The notes below the pieces were generated by a model. It saw nothing but the letters and a program-made list of their open reading frames with translations, ran no database searches and was not told where the DNA came from. A stretch of 64,000 nucleotides of DNA, from assembly GCA_036227345.1 (NCBI GenBank), contig CP109468.1:6510001-6574000 (forward strand), read 5' to 3'. Shown here piece after piece: positions 17,044 to 25,508 of the stretch. Source of the stretch: Streptomyces sp. NBC_01463. Lineage in GTDB: Bacteria > Actinomycetota > Actinomycetes > Streptomycetales > Streptomycetaceae. Position 1 is the stretch's first letter. Each line of letters starts with the position of its first letter. Made by a program: the position numbers and the translations under genes.

Positions 17044-17841
17044 ATGAGCGGTGTCATGAAGCGTATGGGGATGATCTTCCGCGCGAAGGCAAACAAGGCC
17101 CTGGACCGGGCCGAGGATCCGCGCGAGACCCTCGATTACTCGTACCAGAAGCAGCTGGAGCTGCTTCAGAAGGTGCGCCGCGGTGTCGCCGATGTGGCGA
17201 CCTCGCGCAAGCGCCTGGAGCTGCAGCTGAACCAGCTGCAGGGCCAGACGTCCAAGCTGGAGGACCAGGGCCGCAAGGCGCTCGCGCTCGGCCGCGAGGA
17301 CCTGGCCCGCGAGGCGCTGTCGCGCCGCGCCGCCCTCCAGCAGCAGGTCACCGACCTGGAGACGCAGCACACCACGCTGCAGGGCGAGGAGGAGAAGCTC
17401 ACTCTGGCGGCCCAGCGGCTGCAGGCCAAGGTCGACGCCTTCCGTACGAAGAAGGAGACGATCAAGGCCACCTACACGGCCGCCCAGGCGCAGACCCGGA
17501 TCGGCGAGGCCTTCTCCGGCATCTCCGAGGAGATGGGCGACGTCGGCCTGGCCATCCAGCGGGCCGAGGACAAGACCCAGCAGCTCCAGGCCCGCGCGGG
17601 CGCGATCGACGAGCTGCTCGCCTCCGGCGCCCTGGACGACCCGACCGGCACGGCGAAGGACGACCTCACCGCCGAGCTGGACCGGATCTCCGGCGGTTCG
17701 GACGTGGAGCTGGAGCTGCAGCGCATGAAGGCCGAACTGGCCGGCGGCTCCCCCTCGAAGCAGGCCATCGAGGGCGGCCCGCAGGACGCCGCCCAGCAGC
17801 AGTCCCCGACCCAGACCCCGCACAAGTTCGACAAGAATTAA
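17044..17841 (+). CDS. pspA: Phage-shock protein A / Vipp1 family membrane-repair protein
   Basis: A 265-aa PspA/IM30 protein, almost wholly coiled coil (about 25-215), with the expected amphipathic N-terminus MSGVMKRMGMIFRAKANKAL that docks on stressed membranes. Family members polymerise into ESCRT-III-like coats that stabilise the membrane and proton-motive force. The C-terminus is a Gln/Pro/Ser tail ending HKFDKN. ATG 17044 is preceded by a GGGGGC-rich site. The next gene, 9 bp downstream, is the actinobacterial partner PspAA, so the two form an operon. Confidence 0.95.
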   Translation: MSGVMKRMGMIFRAKANKALDRAEDPRETLDYSYQKQLELLQKVRRGVADVATSRKRLELQLNQLQGQTSKLEDQGRKALALGREDLAREALSRRAALQQQVTDLETQHTTLQGEEEKLTLAAQRLQAKVDAFRTKKETIKATYTAAQAQTRIGEAFSGISEEMGDVGLAIQRAEDKTQQLQARAGAIDELLASGALDDPTGTAKDDLTAELDRISGGSDVELELQRMKAELAGGSPSKQAIEGGPQDAAQQQSPTQTPHKFDKN

Positions 17842-17850
17842 GGCAGCGTC

Positions 17851-18129
17851 ATGATCGTACGGATCATGGGGGAGGGCCAGGCAGTCCTGGCCGACAGTCA
17901 TCTCGCCGAGCTCAACAAACTCGACAACGAACTGCTCGCCGAAATGGAGAGCGGTGACGGACCAGGCTTCCGCACCACGCTCCACGCGCTCCTCGCCAGG
18001 GTGCGCGAACTCGGCACACCCTTGCCGGACGACTCCCTGGAGCCGTCCGAGCTGATCCTGCCGTCGCCCGACGCGACCCTCGAAGAGGTCCGCGCCATGC
18101 TCAGCGACGACGGCCTGATTCCCGGCTGA
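17851..18129 (+). CDS. pspAA: PspA-associated protein PspAA
   Basis: A 92-aa protein, MIVRIMGEGQAVLADSHLAELNKLDNEL..., matching the PspAA family found directly after pspA in actinobacteria. It has a mixed alpha/beta start followed by helices and no membrane segment. Its biochemical role is not established; genomic association points to membrane-stress responses with PspA. The 150 bp after it carry only the palindrome at 18200-18212. Confidence 0.88.
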   Translation: MIVRIMGEGQAVLADSHLAELNKLDNELLAEMESGDGPGFRTTLHALLARVRELGTPLPDDSLEPSELILPSPDATLEEVRAMLSDDGLIPG

Positions 18130-18199
18130 CGACCGGCAGCACCAGCACCCGCACGACCGTGCCCCGTGACCGGCCCCGCCGGACAGGGGGCACAGTTGT

Positions 18200-18212
18200 G
18201 TGTGGTCCACAC
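18200..18212. promoter_or_regulatory. Palindrome upstream of the two-component operon
   Basis: GTGTGG-T-CCACAC, a perfect 13-bp dyad 67 bp before the histidine-kinase start. The position suits a response-regulator or repressor operator. A TAGCTT hexamer at 18271-18276 lies 3 nt before the GTG, so the kinase mRNA is probably leaderless. Confidence 0.35.
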
Positions 18213-18279
18213 CGGTTCTCCCGGCATCTCCCGCCCGCGCGGACCGGAATCCCCGCGACACGCCGTAACGTAGCTTGAC

Positions 18280-19551
18280 GTGACCACCCTCGGAACCGGG
18301 GTTCTGCGCATCCGGAACTGGCTGCGCGACCATCCCCTCGCGCTGGACGGCGCGCTCGCCCTGGCCGTGTTCGTGGCCATGTTCATCGGTTCCTTCGCCG
18401 ATCCGAACGCACACCACGGGCCCACCTTCGGCACCCGCACACCCGAACCCGGCAGCGTGTTCCTGATGGTGCTCGGCGCCCTCGCCCTGGTCTGGCGGCG
18501 CCGCAGGCCGATGGCCGTGCTCGCCGCCACCGGGGTGCTGACCGTCGTCGAGCTGGTGGTGGAGGACCCGCCCGCCCCGGTGGTGATGAGCGCCGTCATC
18601 GCGCTGTGCACCGTCGCCGCCCGCACCGACCGGCCGACGACCTGGCGGGTCGGGCTGCTCACCATGGCCGCGCTCACCGCGGCCGCGATGTTCTTCGGCT
18701 CGGCCCCCTGGTACAGCCAGGAGAACCTCGGGATCTTCGCCTGGACCGGGATGGCGGCCGCGGCGGGCGACGCGGTCCGCTCCCGGCGCGCGTTCGTCGA
18801 CGCGATCAGGGAGCGTGCCGAGCGGGCCGAACGGACCCGCGAAGAGGAGGCCAGGCGCCGGGTGGCCGAGGAACGGCTGCGCATCGCCCGCGACCTGCAC
18901 GACGTCGTCGCCCATCACATCGCCCTGGTCAACGTGCAGGCCGGGGTCGCGGCCCACGTCATGGACAAACGCCCCGACCAGGCCAAGGAGGCGCTCGCCC
19001 ACGTCCGGGAGGCGAGCCGCTCCGCGCTCAACGAACTGCGGGCCACCGTGGGGCTGCTGCGCCAGTCCGGCGACCCGGCCGCGCCGACCGAACCCGCCCC
19101 GGGCCTCGCCGTCCTCGACGAGCTCGTGGAGACCGTGCGACGGGCCGGGCTGCCCGTCGAGGTGGCCTGCTCGGCGAAGGACGAGCCGCCGCTGCCGGCC
19201 GCCGTGGACCTGGCCGCCTACCGGGTGATCCAGGAGGCGCTGACCAATGTGCGCAAGCACGCGGGCCCCGGCGCCAAGGCCGAGGTGAGCGTCGTACGGG
19301 TCGGTGGCACGGCCGAGGTCATGGTGCTGGACAACGGCCGCGGAACGGCCGGCCGCGCCACCGGCGACCCGGCCGGCGGCGGCCACGGCCTCCTCGGCAT
19401 GCGCGAGCGGGTCACCGCACTGGGCGGCACCCTCACCGCCGGACCCCGTTACGGGGGCGGCTTCCGGGTTCATGCGATCCTGCCCCTCAAGACCCGTGCG
19501 CGGGAGCCGGACCATCCGGGCGCGGCGGACCGGACGGGGGAGCACGCATGA
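18280..19551 (+). CDS. NarL-type two-component sensor histidine kinase
   Basis: A 423-aa kinase. The N-terminal half has four to five membrane helices (about 18-170) with no large extracellular loop, so it probably senses a membrane or intramembrane signal. A short coiled segment then leads to the HisKA_3 dimerisation helix with phospho-acceptor H207 in ARDLHDVVAHH. The C-terminal ATPase domain carries DNGRGTAG and GHGLLGMRERV. GTG 18280 has no Shine-Dalgarno site, consistent with a leaderless mRNA. Its stop overlaps the regulator start (ATGA, 19548-19551). The signal and targets are unknown; the RND exporter gene 164 bp after the pair is a plausible target. Confidence 0.93.
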   Translation: MTTLGTGVLRIRNWLRDHPLALDGALALAVFVAMFIGSFADPNAHHGPTFGTRTPEPGSVFLMVLGALALVWRRRRPMAVLAATGVLTVVELVVEDPPAPVVMSAVIALCTVAARTDRPTTWRVGLLTMAALTAAAMFFGSAPWYSQENLGIFAWTGMAAAAGDAVRSRRAFVDAIRERAERAERTREEEARRRVAEERLRIARDLHDVVAHHIALVNVQAGVAAHVMDKRPDQAKEALAHVREASRSALNELRATVGLLRQSGDPAAPTEPAPGLAVLDELVETVRRAGLPVEVACSAKDEPPLPAAVDLAAYRVIQEALTNVRKHAGPGAKAEVSVVRVGGTAEVMVLDNGRGTAGRATGDPAGGGHGLLGMRERVTALGGTLTAGPRYGGGFRVHAILPLKTRAREPDHPGAADRTGEHA

Positions 19552-20243
19552 CAGCGGCCATCAAGGTCCTGCTCGTCGACGACCAGGCGCTGCTGCGCAG
19601 CGCGTTCCGCGTCCTGGTCGACTCGGAGCCCGACATGGAGGTGGTCGGCGAGGCGGCGGACGGGGCGCAGGCCGTGGACCTGGCCCGCTCGACCCGCGCC
19701 GACGTGGTCCTGATGGACATCCGGATGCCCGGCACGGACGGTCTCACCGCGACCCGGATGATCAGCGCCGACCCGGAACTCGCGGATGTGCGCGTGGTCA
19801 TGCTCACCACCTTCGAGGTGGACGAGTACGTGGTGCAGTCCCTGCGGGCCGGCGCCTCGGGCTTCCTCGGCAAGGGGGCGGAACCGGAGGAACTCCTCAA
19901 CGCCATCCGGATCGCCGCGGGCGGCGAGGCGCTGCTGTCGCCCGCCGCGACCAAGGGGCTGATCGCCACCTTCCTCGCCCAGGGCGGGAGTTCGGGCGAC
20001 GGCGGGCCGGGAGCCGCCGAGTACTCCGCACGGCTGGATGCCCTCACCACCCGCGAACGCGAGGTGCTGGTCCTCGTCGCGGGCGGACTGTCCAACGACG
20101 AGATCGCCGAGCGGCTCGTGGTCAGTCCGCTCACCGTCAAGACCCATGTCAACAGGGCGATGGCAAAGCTGGGCGCCCGCGACCGGGCCCAACTGGTCGT
20201 AATTGCGTACGAATCGGGCCTGGTTCGGCCACGGGTGGAGTGA
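19548..20243 (+). CDS. NarL/LuxR-family response regulator
   Basis: A 231-aa regulator. The receiver domain (1 to about 125) has acidic residues in LLVDDQ, phospho-acceptor D57 in VVLMDIRMP and the conserved lysine in FLGKGAEP. A linker leads to the LuxR-type helix-turn-helix (LTTREREVLVLVAGGLSNDEIAERL...VKTHV). The ATG overlaps the stop of the kinase, so the pair is translationally coupled. A longer frame extending upstream is only read-through inside the kinase. Confidence 0.94.
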   Translation: MTAAIKVLLVDDQALLRSAFRVLVDSEPDMEVVGEAADGAQAVDLARSTRADVVLMDIRMPGTDGLTATRMISADPELADVRVVMLTTFEVDEYVVQSLRAGASGFLGKGAEPEELLNAIRIAAGGEALLSPAATKGLIATFLAQGGSSGDGGPGAAEYSARLDALTTREREVLVLVAGGLSNDEIAERLVVSPLTVKTHVNRAMAKLGARDRAQLVVIAYESGLVRPRVE

Positions 20244-20337
20244 GGGTGCAGCCGCGGCGTACTCCACCTGCGGTATGCGCGGCATAAGAAAGCGACCTGG
20301 GACCGACGCCTTCGGCTCAGGCGATGGGCGATCGTAT

Positions 20338-20375
20338 AGGTGGGCCGGGTCTGTCCCCGAGTTACCCGCCCACCT
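20338..20375 (+). other. Inverted repeat in the RND-gene leader
   Basis: AGGTGGGC (20338-20345) and GCCCACCT (20368-20375) could form an 8-bp stem 31 nt before the RND start. A TATAGG hexamer overlaps its left edge and could be a -10 element, which would make the repeat an operator at the start site. Confidence 0.35.
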
Positions 20376-20406
20376 GCCGCGTAAGCCACAGAAGAGAGAC
20401 CCACCC

Positions 20407-23400
20407 ATGTCCTGGCTGTCCAGATTCAGCCTCGCGCAAAGGGCCCTGATCGGGCTGATCTCGATCGTCGCGCTCGTATTCGGAGCGATCGCGATCCCGC
20501 AGCTCAAGCAGCAGCTGCTGCCCACCATCGAACTGCCGATGGTGTCGGTGCTCGCCCCGTACCAGGGTGCGTCCCCCGATGTGGTCGAGAAGCAGGTCGT
20601 CGAACCGCTCGAGAATTCGATCAAGGCCGTCGACGGCGTCACCGGAATGACCTCCACCGCCAGCGAGGGCAACGCCGTCATCATGGCGACGTTCGACTTC
20701 GGCGACGAGGGCACCAAGCAGCTCGTCGCGGACATCCAGCAGGCGGTGAACCGCGCCCGCATCCAGCTGCCCGACGATGTGGACCCGCAGGTCATCGCGG
20801 GCTCGACCGACGACATCCCGACCGTCGTCCTCGCCGTCACCTCCGACAAGGACCAGCAGGCCCTCGCGGACCAGCTGGACCGCACGGTCGTCCCCGCCCT
20901 GGAGGACATCGACGGCGTCGGCCAGGTCACCGTCGACGGGGTGCAGGACCTCCAGGTCTCCATCACCCCCGACGACAAGAAGCTCGCGGCGGCCGGACTG
21001 AACGCGACCTCGCTCGCCCAGGCGCTCCAGGCCGGCGGCGCGACCGTCCCGGCGGGTTCCTTCTCCGAGGCCGGCAAGAGCCGCACCGTCCAGGTCGGCG
21101 GCACGTTCACCACCCTCCAGCAGTTCGAGGACCTGCGGGTCTCCGGGCAGGACCCGGCGACCGGCAAGCCCGGCAAGCCGGTCCGGGTCGGTGACATCGC
21201 CACGGTGAAGCAGGAGCCGTCCACCGCGGTCTCCATCACGCGCACCAACGGCAAGCCGAGCCTGGCCGTCATGGCGACGATGGACAAGGACGGCAGCGCC
21301 GTCGCCATCTCGGACGCCGTCAAGGACAAGCTCCCGGACCTGCGCAAGGACCTCGGCGCCGGCGCCGAGCTGACCGTCGTCTCCGACCAGGGCCCCGCCG
21401 TCTCCAAGGCGATCTCGGGTCTGACCACCGAGGGCGCGCTCGGCCTGCTCTTCGCGGTCATCGTGATCCTGGTCTTCCTGGCCTCGCTGCGCTCGACCCT
21501 GGTCACCGCGGTCTCCATCCCGCTCTCCGTGGTCCTCGCGCTGATCGTGCTCTGGACCCGTGACCTGTCGCTCAACATGCTCACCCTGGGCGCGCTGACC
21601 ATCGCGATCGGCCGGGTCGTCGACGACTCGATCGTCGTCCTGGAGAACATCAAGCGTCACCTCGGCTACGGCGAGGAGCGCCAGTCGGCGATCACCACCG
21701 CGGTGAAGGAGGTGGCCGGCGCGGTCACCGCCTCCACGCTCACCACCGTCGCCGTCTTCCTGCCCATCGGCCTGGTCGGCGGTATGGTCGGCCAGCTCTT
21801 CGGCTCGTTCTCGCTGACCGTCACCGCGGCCCTGCTGGCCTCCCTGCTGGTCTCGCTGACCGTCGTCCCCGTCCTGTCGTACTGGTTCCTGCGCGCCCCC
21901 AAGGGCAGCGCCGAGGACCCGGACAAGGCGCGCCGCGAGGCCGAGGAGAAGGAAGCCCGCAGCAGGCTCCAGCGGATCTACGTCCCGGTGCTGCGCTTCG
22001 CCACCCGTCGCCGCATCACCAGCATCGTCATCGCCGTCGCCGTGCTGTTCGGCACCTTCGGCATGGTCCCGCTGCTCAAGACGAACTTCTTCGACCAGGG
22101 CGAGCAGGAGGTCCTGTCCATCAAGCAGGAGCTCACCCCGGGCACCAGCCTGGCGGCCGCCGACGAGGCGGCCAAGAAGGTCGAGAAGGTCATCGCCGGT
22201 GACGAGGGCGTCAAGGACTACCAGGTCACCGTCGGATCGTCCGGCTTCATGGCGGCCTTCGGCGGCGGCACCGGCGCCAACCAGGCGTCCTACCAGGTCA
22301 CCCTGAAGGACTCCGCCGACTACGACGCCACCCAGGACCGCATCGACGAGGCCCTGGCCAAGCTCGACGGCATCGGGGACACCACCATCGCCGCGGGCGA
22401 CGGCTTCGGCAGCCAGGACCTCAGCGTCGTGGTCAAGGCCGCCGACGCGGACACCCTGAAGAAGGCCTCCGAAGAGGTGCGCGCCGAGGTGGCCGAGCTC
22501 AAGGACGTCACCGACGTCCAGAGCGACCTGGCGCAGAGCATCCCGCGCGTCTCGGTCAAGGCCAACGCCAAGGCCGCCGACGCCGGTTACAGCCAGGCCA
22601 CGCTGGGCGCGGCCGTCGCCTCCGCCGTACGGGGCACCCCGTCCGGCAAGGCGATCATGGACGATACCGAGCGCGACGTCGTCATCAAGTCGGCCCACCC
22701 GGCCACCACGATGGAGGAGCTGAAGAACCTCCCGCTGGGAGCGGTCAGGCTCGGGTCCATCGCCGATGTGCAGCTGGTCCCCGGACCGGTCTCCATGACC
22801 CGGATCGACGGCCAGCGCGCCGCGACGATCACGGCCAAGCCCACCGGTGACAACACCGGCGCGGTCAGCACCTCGCTCCAGACGAAGATCGACGCCCTGG
22901 ATCTCCCGGACGGCGCCACCGCCACCATCGGCGGCGTCACCCAGGACCAGGACGACGCGTTCACGAAGCTGGGCCTGGCCATGCTGGCGGCCATCGCGAT
23001 CGTCTTCATGCTGCTGGTCGCGACCTTCCGGTCGCTCGTCCAGCCGCTGATCCTGCTGGTCTCCATCCCGTTCGCCGCCACGGGCGCCATCGGCCTGCTC
23101 CTCATCACGGGCACCCCGATGGGCGTCCCGGCGATGATCGGCATGCTGATGCTGATCGGCATCGTGGTGACCAACGCGATCGTGCTGATCGACCTGATCA
23201 ACCAGTACCGCGCCCAGGGCATGGCCGTGGTCGACGCCATCGTCGAGGGCGGCCGTCACCGGCTCCGCCCGATCCTGATGACGGCACTGGCGACGATCTT
23301 CGCCCTCCTCCCGATGGCGCTCGGCGTCACCGGCGAGGGCGGCTTCATCTCGCAGCCGCTGGCCGTCGTGGTCATCGGCGGTCTGGTCACCTCGACGCTG

Positions 23401-23565
23401 CTGACGCTGCTCCTGGTGCCGACGCTGTACGCGATGGTGGAGCTCTTCAAGGAGCGCCGCGCGAAGAAGAAGGCCGCGAAGCGGGCGAAGAAGGCCGGAA
23501 TCCCGGCCCCGGCCGAATCGGAGGAGACCACCTCCTCCGACGAGCCGGAGCCCGCGAAGGCCTGA
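20407..23565 (+). CDS. RND-family (AcrB/SwrC-like) exporter
   Basis: A 1052-aa proton-driven exporter of the HAE1/SwrC type. It has the usual twelve helices in two repeats, each with a large external loop (about 35-330 and 560-860). The proton-relay aspartates are kept (D406, D407 in AIGRVVDDSIVV). The N-terminus FSLAQRALIGLISIVALVFGAIAIPQL is the standard first helix. A Lys/Arg-rich cytoplasmic tail ends the protein. Gram-positive members act without an outer-membrane channel, and one in Bacillus exports surfactin. The ATG at 20407 was chosen because family homology begins there; the frame continues upstream to 20203 only as a shadow. It follows the NarL-type pair and ends at a strong terminator. 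Confidence 0.93.
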   Translation: MSWLSRFSLAQRALIGLISIVALVFGAIAIPQLKQQLLPTIELPMVSVLAPYQGASPDVVEKQVVEPLENSIKAVDGVTGMTSTASEGNAVIMATFDFGDEGTKQLVADIQQAVNRARIQLPDDVDPQVIAGSTDDIPTVVLAVTSDKDQQALADQLDRTVVPALEDIDGVGQVTVDGVQDLQVSITPDDKKLAAAGLNATSLAQALQAGGATVPAGSFSEAGKSRTVQVGGTFTTLQQFEDLRVSGQDPATGKPGKPVRVGDIATVKQEPSTAVSITRTNGKPSLAVMATMDKDGSAVAISDAVKDKLPDLRKDLGAGAELTVVSDQGPAVSKAISGLTTEGALGLLFAVIVILVFLASLRSTLVTAVSIPLSVVLALIVLWTRDLSLNMLTLGALTIAIGRVVDDSIVVLENIKRHLGYGEERQSAITTAVKEVAGAVTASTLTTVAVFLPIGLVGGMVGQLFGSFSLTVTAALLASLLVSLTVVPVLSYWFLRAPKGSAEDPDKARREAEEKEARSRLQRIYVPVLRFATRRRITSIVIAVAVLFGTFGMVPLLKTNFFDQGEQEVLSIKQELTPGTSLAAADEAAKKVEKVIAGDEGVKDYQVTVGSSGFMAAFGGGTGANQASYQVTLKDSADYDATQDRIDEALAKLDGIGDTTIAAGDGFGSQDLSVVVKAADADTLKKASEEVRAEVAELKDVTDVQSDLAQSIPRVSVKANAKAADAGYSQATLGAAVASAVRGTPSGKAIMDDTERDVVIKSAHPATTMEELKNLPLGAVRLGSIADVQLVPGPVSMTRIDGQRAATITAKPTGDNTGAVSTSLQTKIDALDLPDGATATIGGVTQDQDDAFTKLGLAMLAAIAIVFMLLVATFRSLVQPLILLVSIPFAATGAIGLLLITGTPMGVPAMIGMLMLIGIVVTNAIVLIDLINQYRAQGMAVVDAIVEGGRHRLRPILMTALATIFALLPMALGVTGEGGFISQPLAVVVIGGLVTSTLLTLLLVPTLYAMVELFKERRAKKKAAKRAKKAGIPAPAESEETTSSDEPEPAKA

Positions 23566-23573
23566 CCGGGCAT

Positions 23574-23616
23574 GCGGAAGGCCCCGGCACCGGAATCCGG
23601 TGCCGGGGCCTTCCGC
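23574..23616. terminator. Bidirectional intrinsic terminator
   Basis: A 20-bp perfect stem (23574-23593 with 23597-23616) and a 3-nt loop, between the RND exporter gene and the convergent nadA gene. Confidence 0.92.
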
Positions 23617-23621
23617 TGTGC

Positions 23622-24809
23622 CTACGGCAGCGCCAGCATGCGCTCCAGCGCCAGCTTGGCGTACTTCTCGGTCTCCGGGTCGACCTCGATCCGGTTGACG
23701 AGGTTGCCCTCGGCCAGCGACTCCAGCGTCCACACCAGGTGCGGCAGGTCGATCCGGTTCATCGTCGAGCAGAAGCAGACCGTCTTGTCGAGGAAGACGA
23801 TCTCCTTGTCCTCCGCGGCGAAACGGTTGGCCAGCCGGCGCACCAGGTTCAGCTCCGTGCCGATCGCCCACTTCGAGCCGGCCGGGGCCGCCTCCAGGGC
23901 CTTGATGATGTACTCCGTCGAGCCGACGTAGTCCGCGGCCGCCACGACCTCGTGCTTGCACTCCGGGTGCACCAGCACGTTGACCCCGGGTATACGGGCC
24001 CGCACGTCGTTGACGGACTCCACCGAGAAGCGCCCGTGCACCGAGCAGTGCCCGCGCCACAGGATCATCTTCGCGTTGCGCAGCTCCTCGGCGGTCAGGC
24101 CGCCGTTCGGCTTGTGCGGGTTGTAGAGGACGCAGTCCTCCAGGGTCATCCCCATGTCCCGTACGGCGGTGTTCCGGCCCAGGTGCTGGTCCGGGAGGAA
24201 CAGGACCTTCTCGCCCTGTTCGAAGGCCCACTCCAGGGCGCGCTTCGCATTCGACGAGGTGCAGATCGTGCCGCCGTGGCGGCCGGTGAAGGCCTTGATG
24301 TCCGCGGAGGAGTTCATGTACGAGACGGGCACGACCTGCTCGGCGACGCCGGCCTCGGTGAGCACGTCCCAGCACTCGGCGACCTGCTCGGCGGTGGCCA
24401 TGTCGGCCATCGAGCAGCCCGCCGCCAGGTCCGGCAGCACGACCTTCTGGTCGGCCGTGGTCAGGATGTCCGCGGACTCGGCCATGAAGTGCACACCGCA
24501 GAAGACGATGTACTCCGCCTCCGGCCGGGCCGCCGCGTCGCGGGCGAGCTTGAACGAGTCTCCCGTCACATCCGCGAACTGGATGACCTCGTCGCGCTGG
24601 TAGTGGTGCCCGAGGACGAAGACCTTCTCCCCCAGCTTCTCCTTGGCCGCGCGGGCGCGCTCCACCAGGTCCGGGTCGGACGGGGAGGGCAGGTCGCCGG
24701 GGCATTCGACGCCACGCTCGCTCTTGGGGTCGGCGTCGCGGCCGAGCAGGAGCAGGGCGAGGGGCGTCGGCTGGACATCGAGATCCTGGACGGGGTGGGC
24801 CGTGGTCAC
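23622..24809 (-). CDS. nadA: Quinolinate synthase A
   Basis: A [4Fe-4S] enzyme that condenses iminoaspartate with dihydroxyacetone phosphate to quinolinate in NAD synthesis. The product is about 395 aa, with family blocks VLGHHYQRDEVIQFAD, GCSMADMA, YMNSSADIKA, TSSNA and WRGHCSVHGRF. Conserved cluster cysteines lie in FCGVHFM, HPECKHEV and KTVCFCSTMNR. I chose GTG 24809 because AAAGG lies 9 nt upstream; a GTG three codons earlier touches that site, and the longest frame starts at 24869. nadB and nadC are not next to it here. It is divergent from erpA, itself a cluster-delivery protein. Confidence 0.93.
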   Translation of the reverse strand: MTTAHPVQDLDVQPTPLALLLLGRDADPKSERGVECPGDLPSPSDPDLVERARAAKEKLGEKVFVLGHHYQRDEVIQFADVTGDSFKLARDAAARPEAEYIVFCGVHFMAESADILTTADQKVVLPDLAAGCSMADMATAEQVAECWDVLTEAGVAEQVVPVSYMNSSADIKAFTGRHGGTICTSSNAKRALEWAFEQGEKVLFLPDQHLGRNTAVRDMGMTLEDCVLYNPHKPNGGLTAEELRNAKMILWRGHCSVHGRFSVESVNDVRARIPGVNVLVHPECKHEVVAAADYVGSTEYIIKALEAAPAGSKWAIGTELNLVRRLANRFAAEDKEIVFLDKTVCFCSTMNRIDLPHLVWTLESLAEGNLVNRIEVDPETEKYAKLALERMLALP

Positions 24810-24853
24810 GTCACGCACCCTTTCTTCTCTGCGGAGGAGCCTTTTCGTCGAAT

Positions 24854-24884
24854 TGACGTTATCTATCATAACCGGTTCACGTCA
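24854..24884 (-). promoter_or_regulatory. Dyad-rich region upstream of nadA
   Basis: GTTAT-CTATC-ATAAC (24858-24872) is a perfect 5-5-5 dyad that overlaps a TATGAT -10-like hexamer read on the minus strand. It is nested inside TGACGT...ACGTCA (24854-24884), and TGACG recurs at about 24889 and 24912. This looks like an operator at the nadA promoter. No regulator is identified. Confidence 0.4.
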
Positions 24885-25041
24885 CTTTGACGATGCCGAT
24901 AGCGTCGATGTGACGCATCCGCCCGCCGGGCCGGTGTGCGAGCATGAATGGAACAGGCAAGCGCTCGGCCCGGAATGAATCCGCGGTCCCGACGGTTGCA
25001 ACGTCGGCAAGCAGTCTCCGTACAACCCGGGAGAGAAGCAG

Positions 25042-25398
25042 ATGTCCGTATCGGACGAGACCACCACCGTGAGCGACGGCATCCTCCTGTCCGACGCCGC
25101 CGCAGCCAAGGTCAAGGGCCTGCTGGAGCAGGAAGGCCGCGACGACCTGGCACTGCGCGTCGCCGTCCAGCCCGGCGGCTGCTCGGGCCTGCGTTACCAG
25201 CTCTTCTTCGATGAGCGTTCGCTGGACGGCGATGTCGTGAAGGACTTCGACGGCGTCAAGGTCGTCACCGACCGGATGAGCGCCCCGTACCTGGGCGGCG
25301 CCTCCGTCGACTTCGTGGACACCATCGAGAAGCAGGGCTTCACGATCGACAACCCGAACGCCACGGGTTCCTGCGCCTGCGGCGACTCCTTCAGCTAA
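25042..25398 (+). CDS. erpA: A-type iron-sulfur cluster carrier/insertion protein
   Basis: A 118-aa HesB/IscA/ErpA protein that carries [Fe-S] clusters to apo-proteins. The three conserved cysteines are C47 in PGGCSGL and C111/C113 in SCACGDSFS. The length is normal apart from a short N-terminal extension. ATG 25042 follows GGGAGAGA. It is divergent from nadA, whose product needs a [4Fe-4S] cluster, and is closed by a strong hairpin. Confidence 0.94.
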   Translation: MSVSDETTTVSDGILLSDAAAAKVKGLLEQEGRDDLALRVAVQPGGCSGLRYQLFFDERSLDGDVVKDFDGVKVVTDRMSAPYLGGASVDFVDTIEKQGFTIDNPNATGSCACGDSFS

Positions 25399-25422
25399 AC
25401 GCGGAGGAAGCGGTAGCGAACG

Positions 25423-25466
25423 TACGGCGGCGGCCCCGGGATTCCGATCCCGGGGCCGCCGCCGTA
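25423..25466. terminator. Bidirectional intrinsic terminator
   Basis: A 19-bp perfect stem (25423-25441 with 25448-25466) and a 6-nt loop, between erpA and the convergent secreted-protein gene. Confidence 0.92.
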
Positions 25467-25508
25467 GCCGTGTGCGCGTGGTGCCGTGTACGAGTCAGGC
25501 GCGTCGTG

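Noticed and set aside
16864..19545. Minus-strand frame of 893 codons opposite pspA and the histidine kinase
   Set aside because: It covers three well-supported genes on the other strand, and its composition is a shadow.
20362..24705. Minus-strand frame of 1447 codons antisense to the RND exporter and running into nadA
   Set aside because: It has the low-complexity Gly/Asp/Arg composition typical of antisense third-position bias and no recognisable domain; the plus-strand exporter and nadA explain the DNA.
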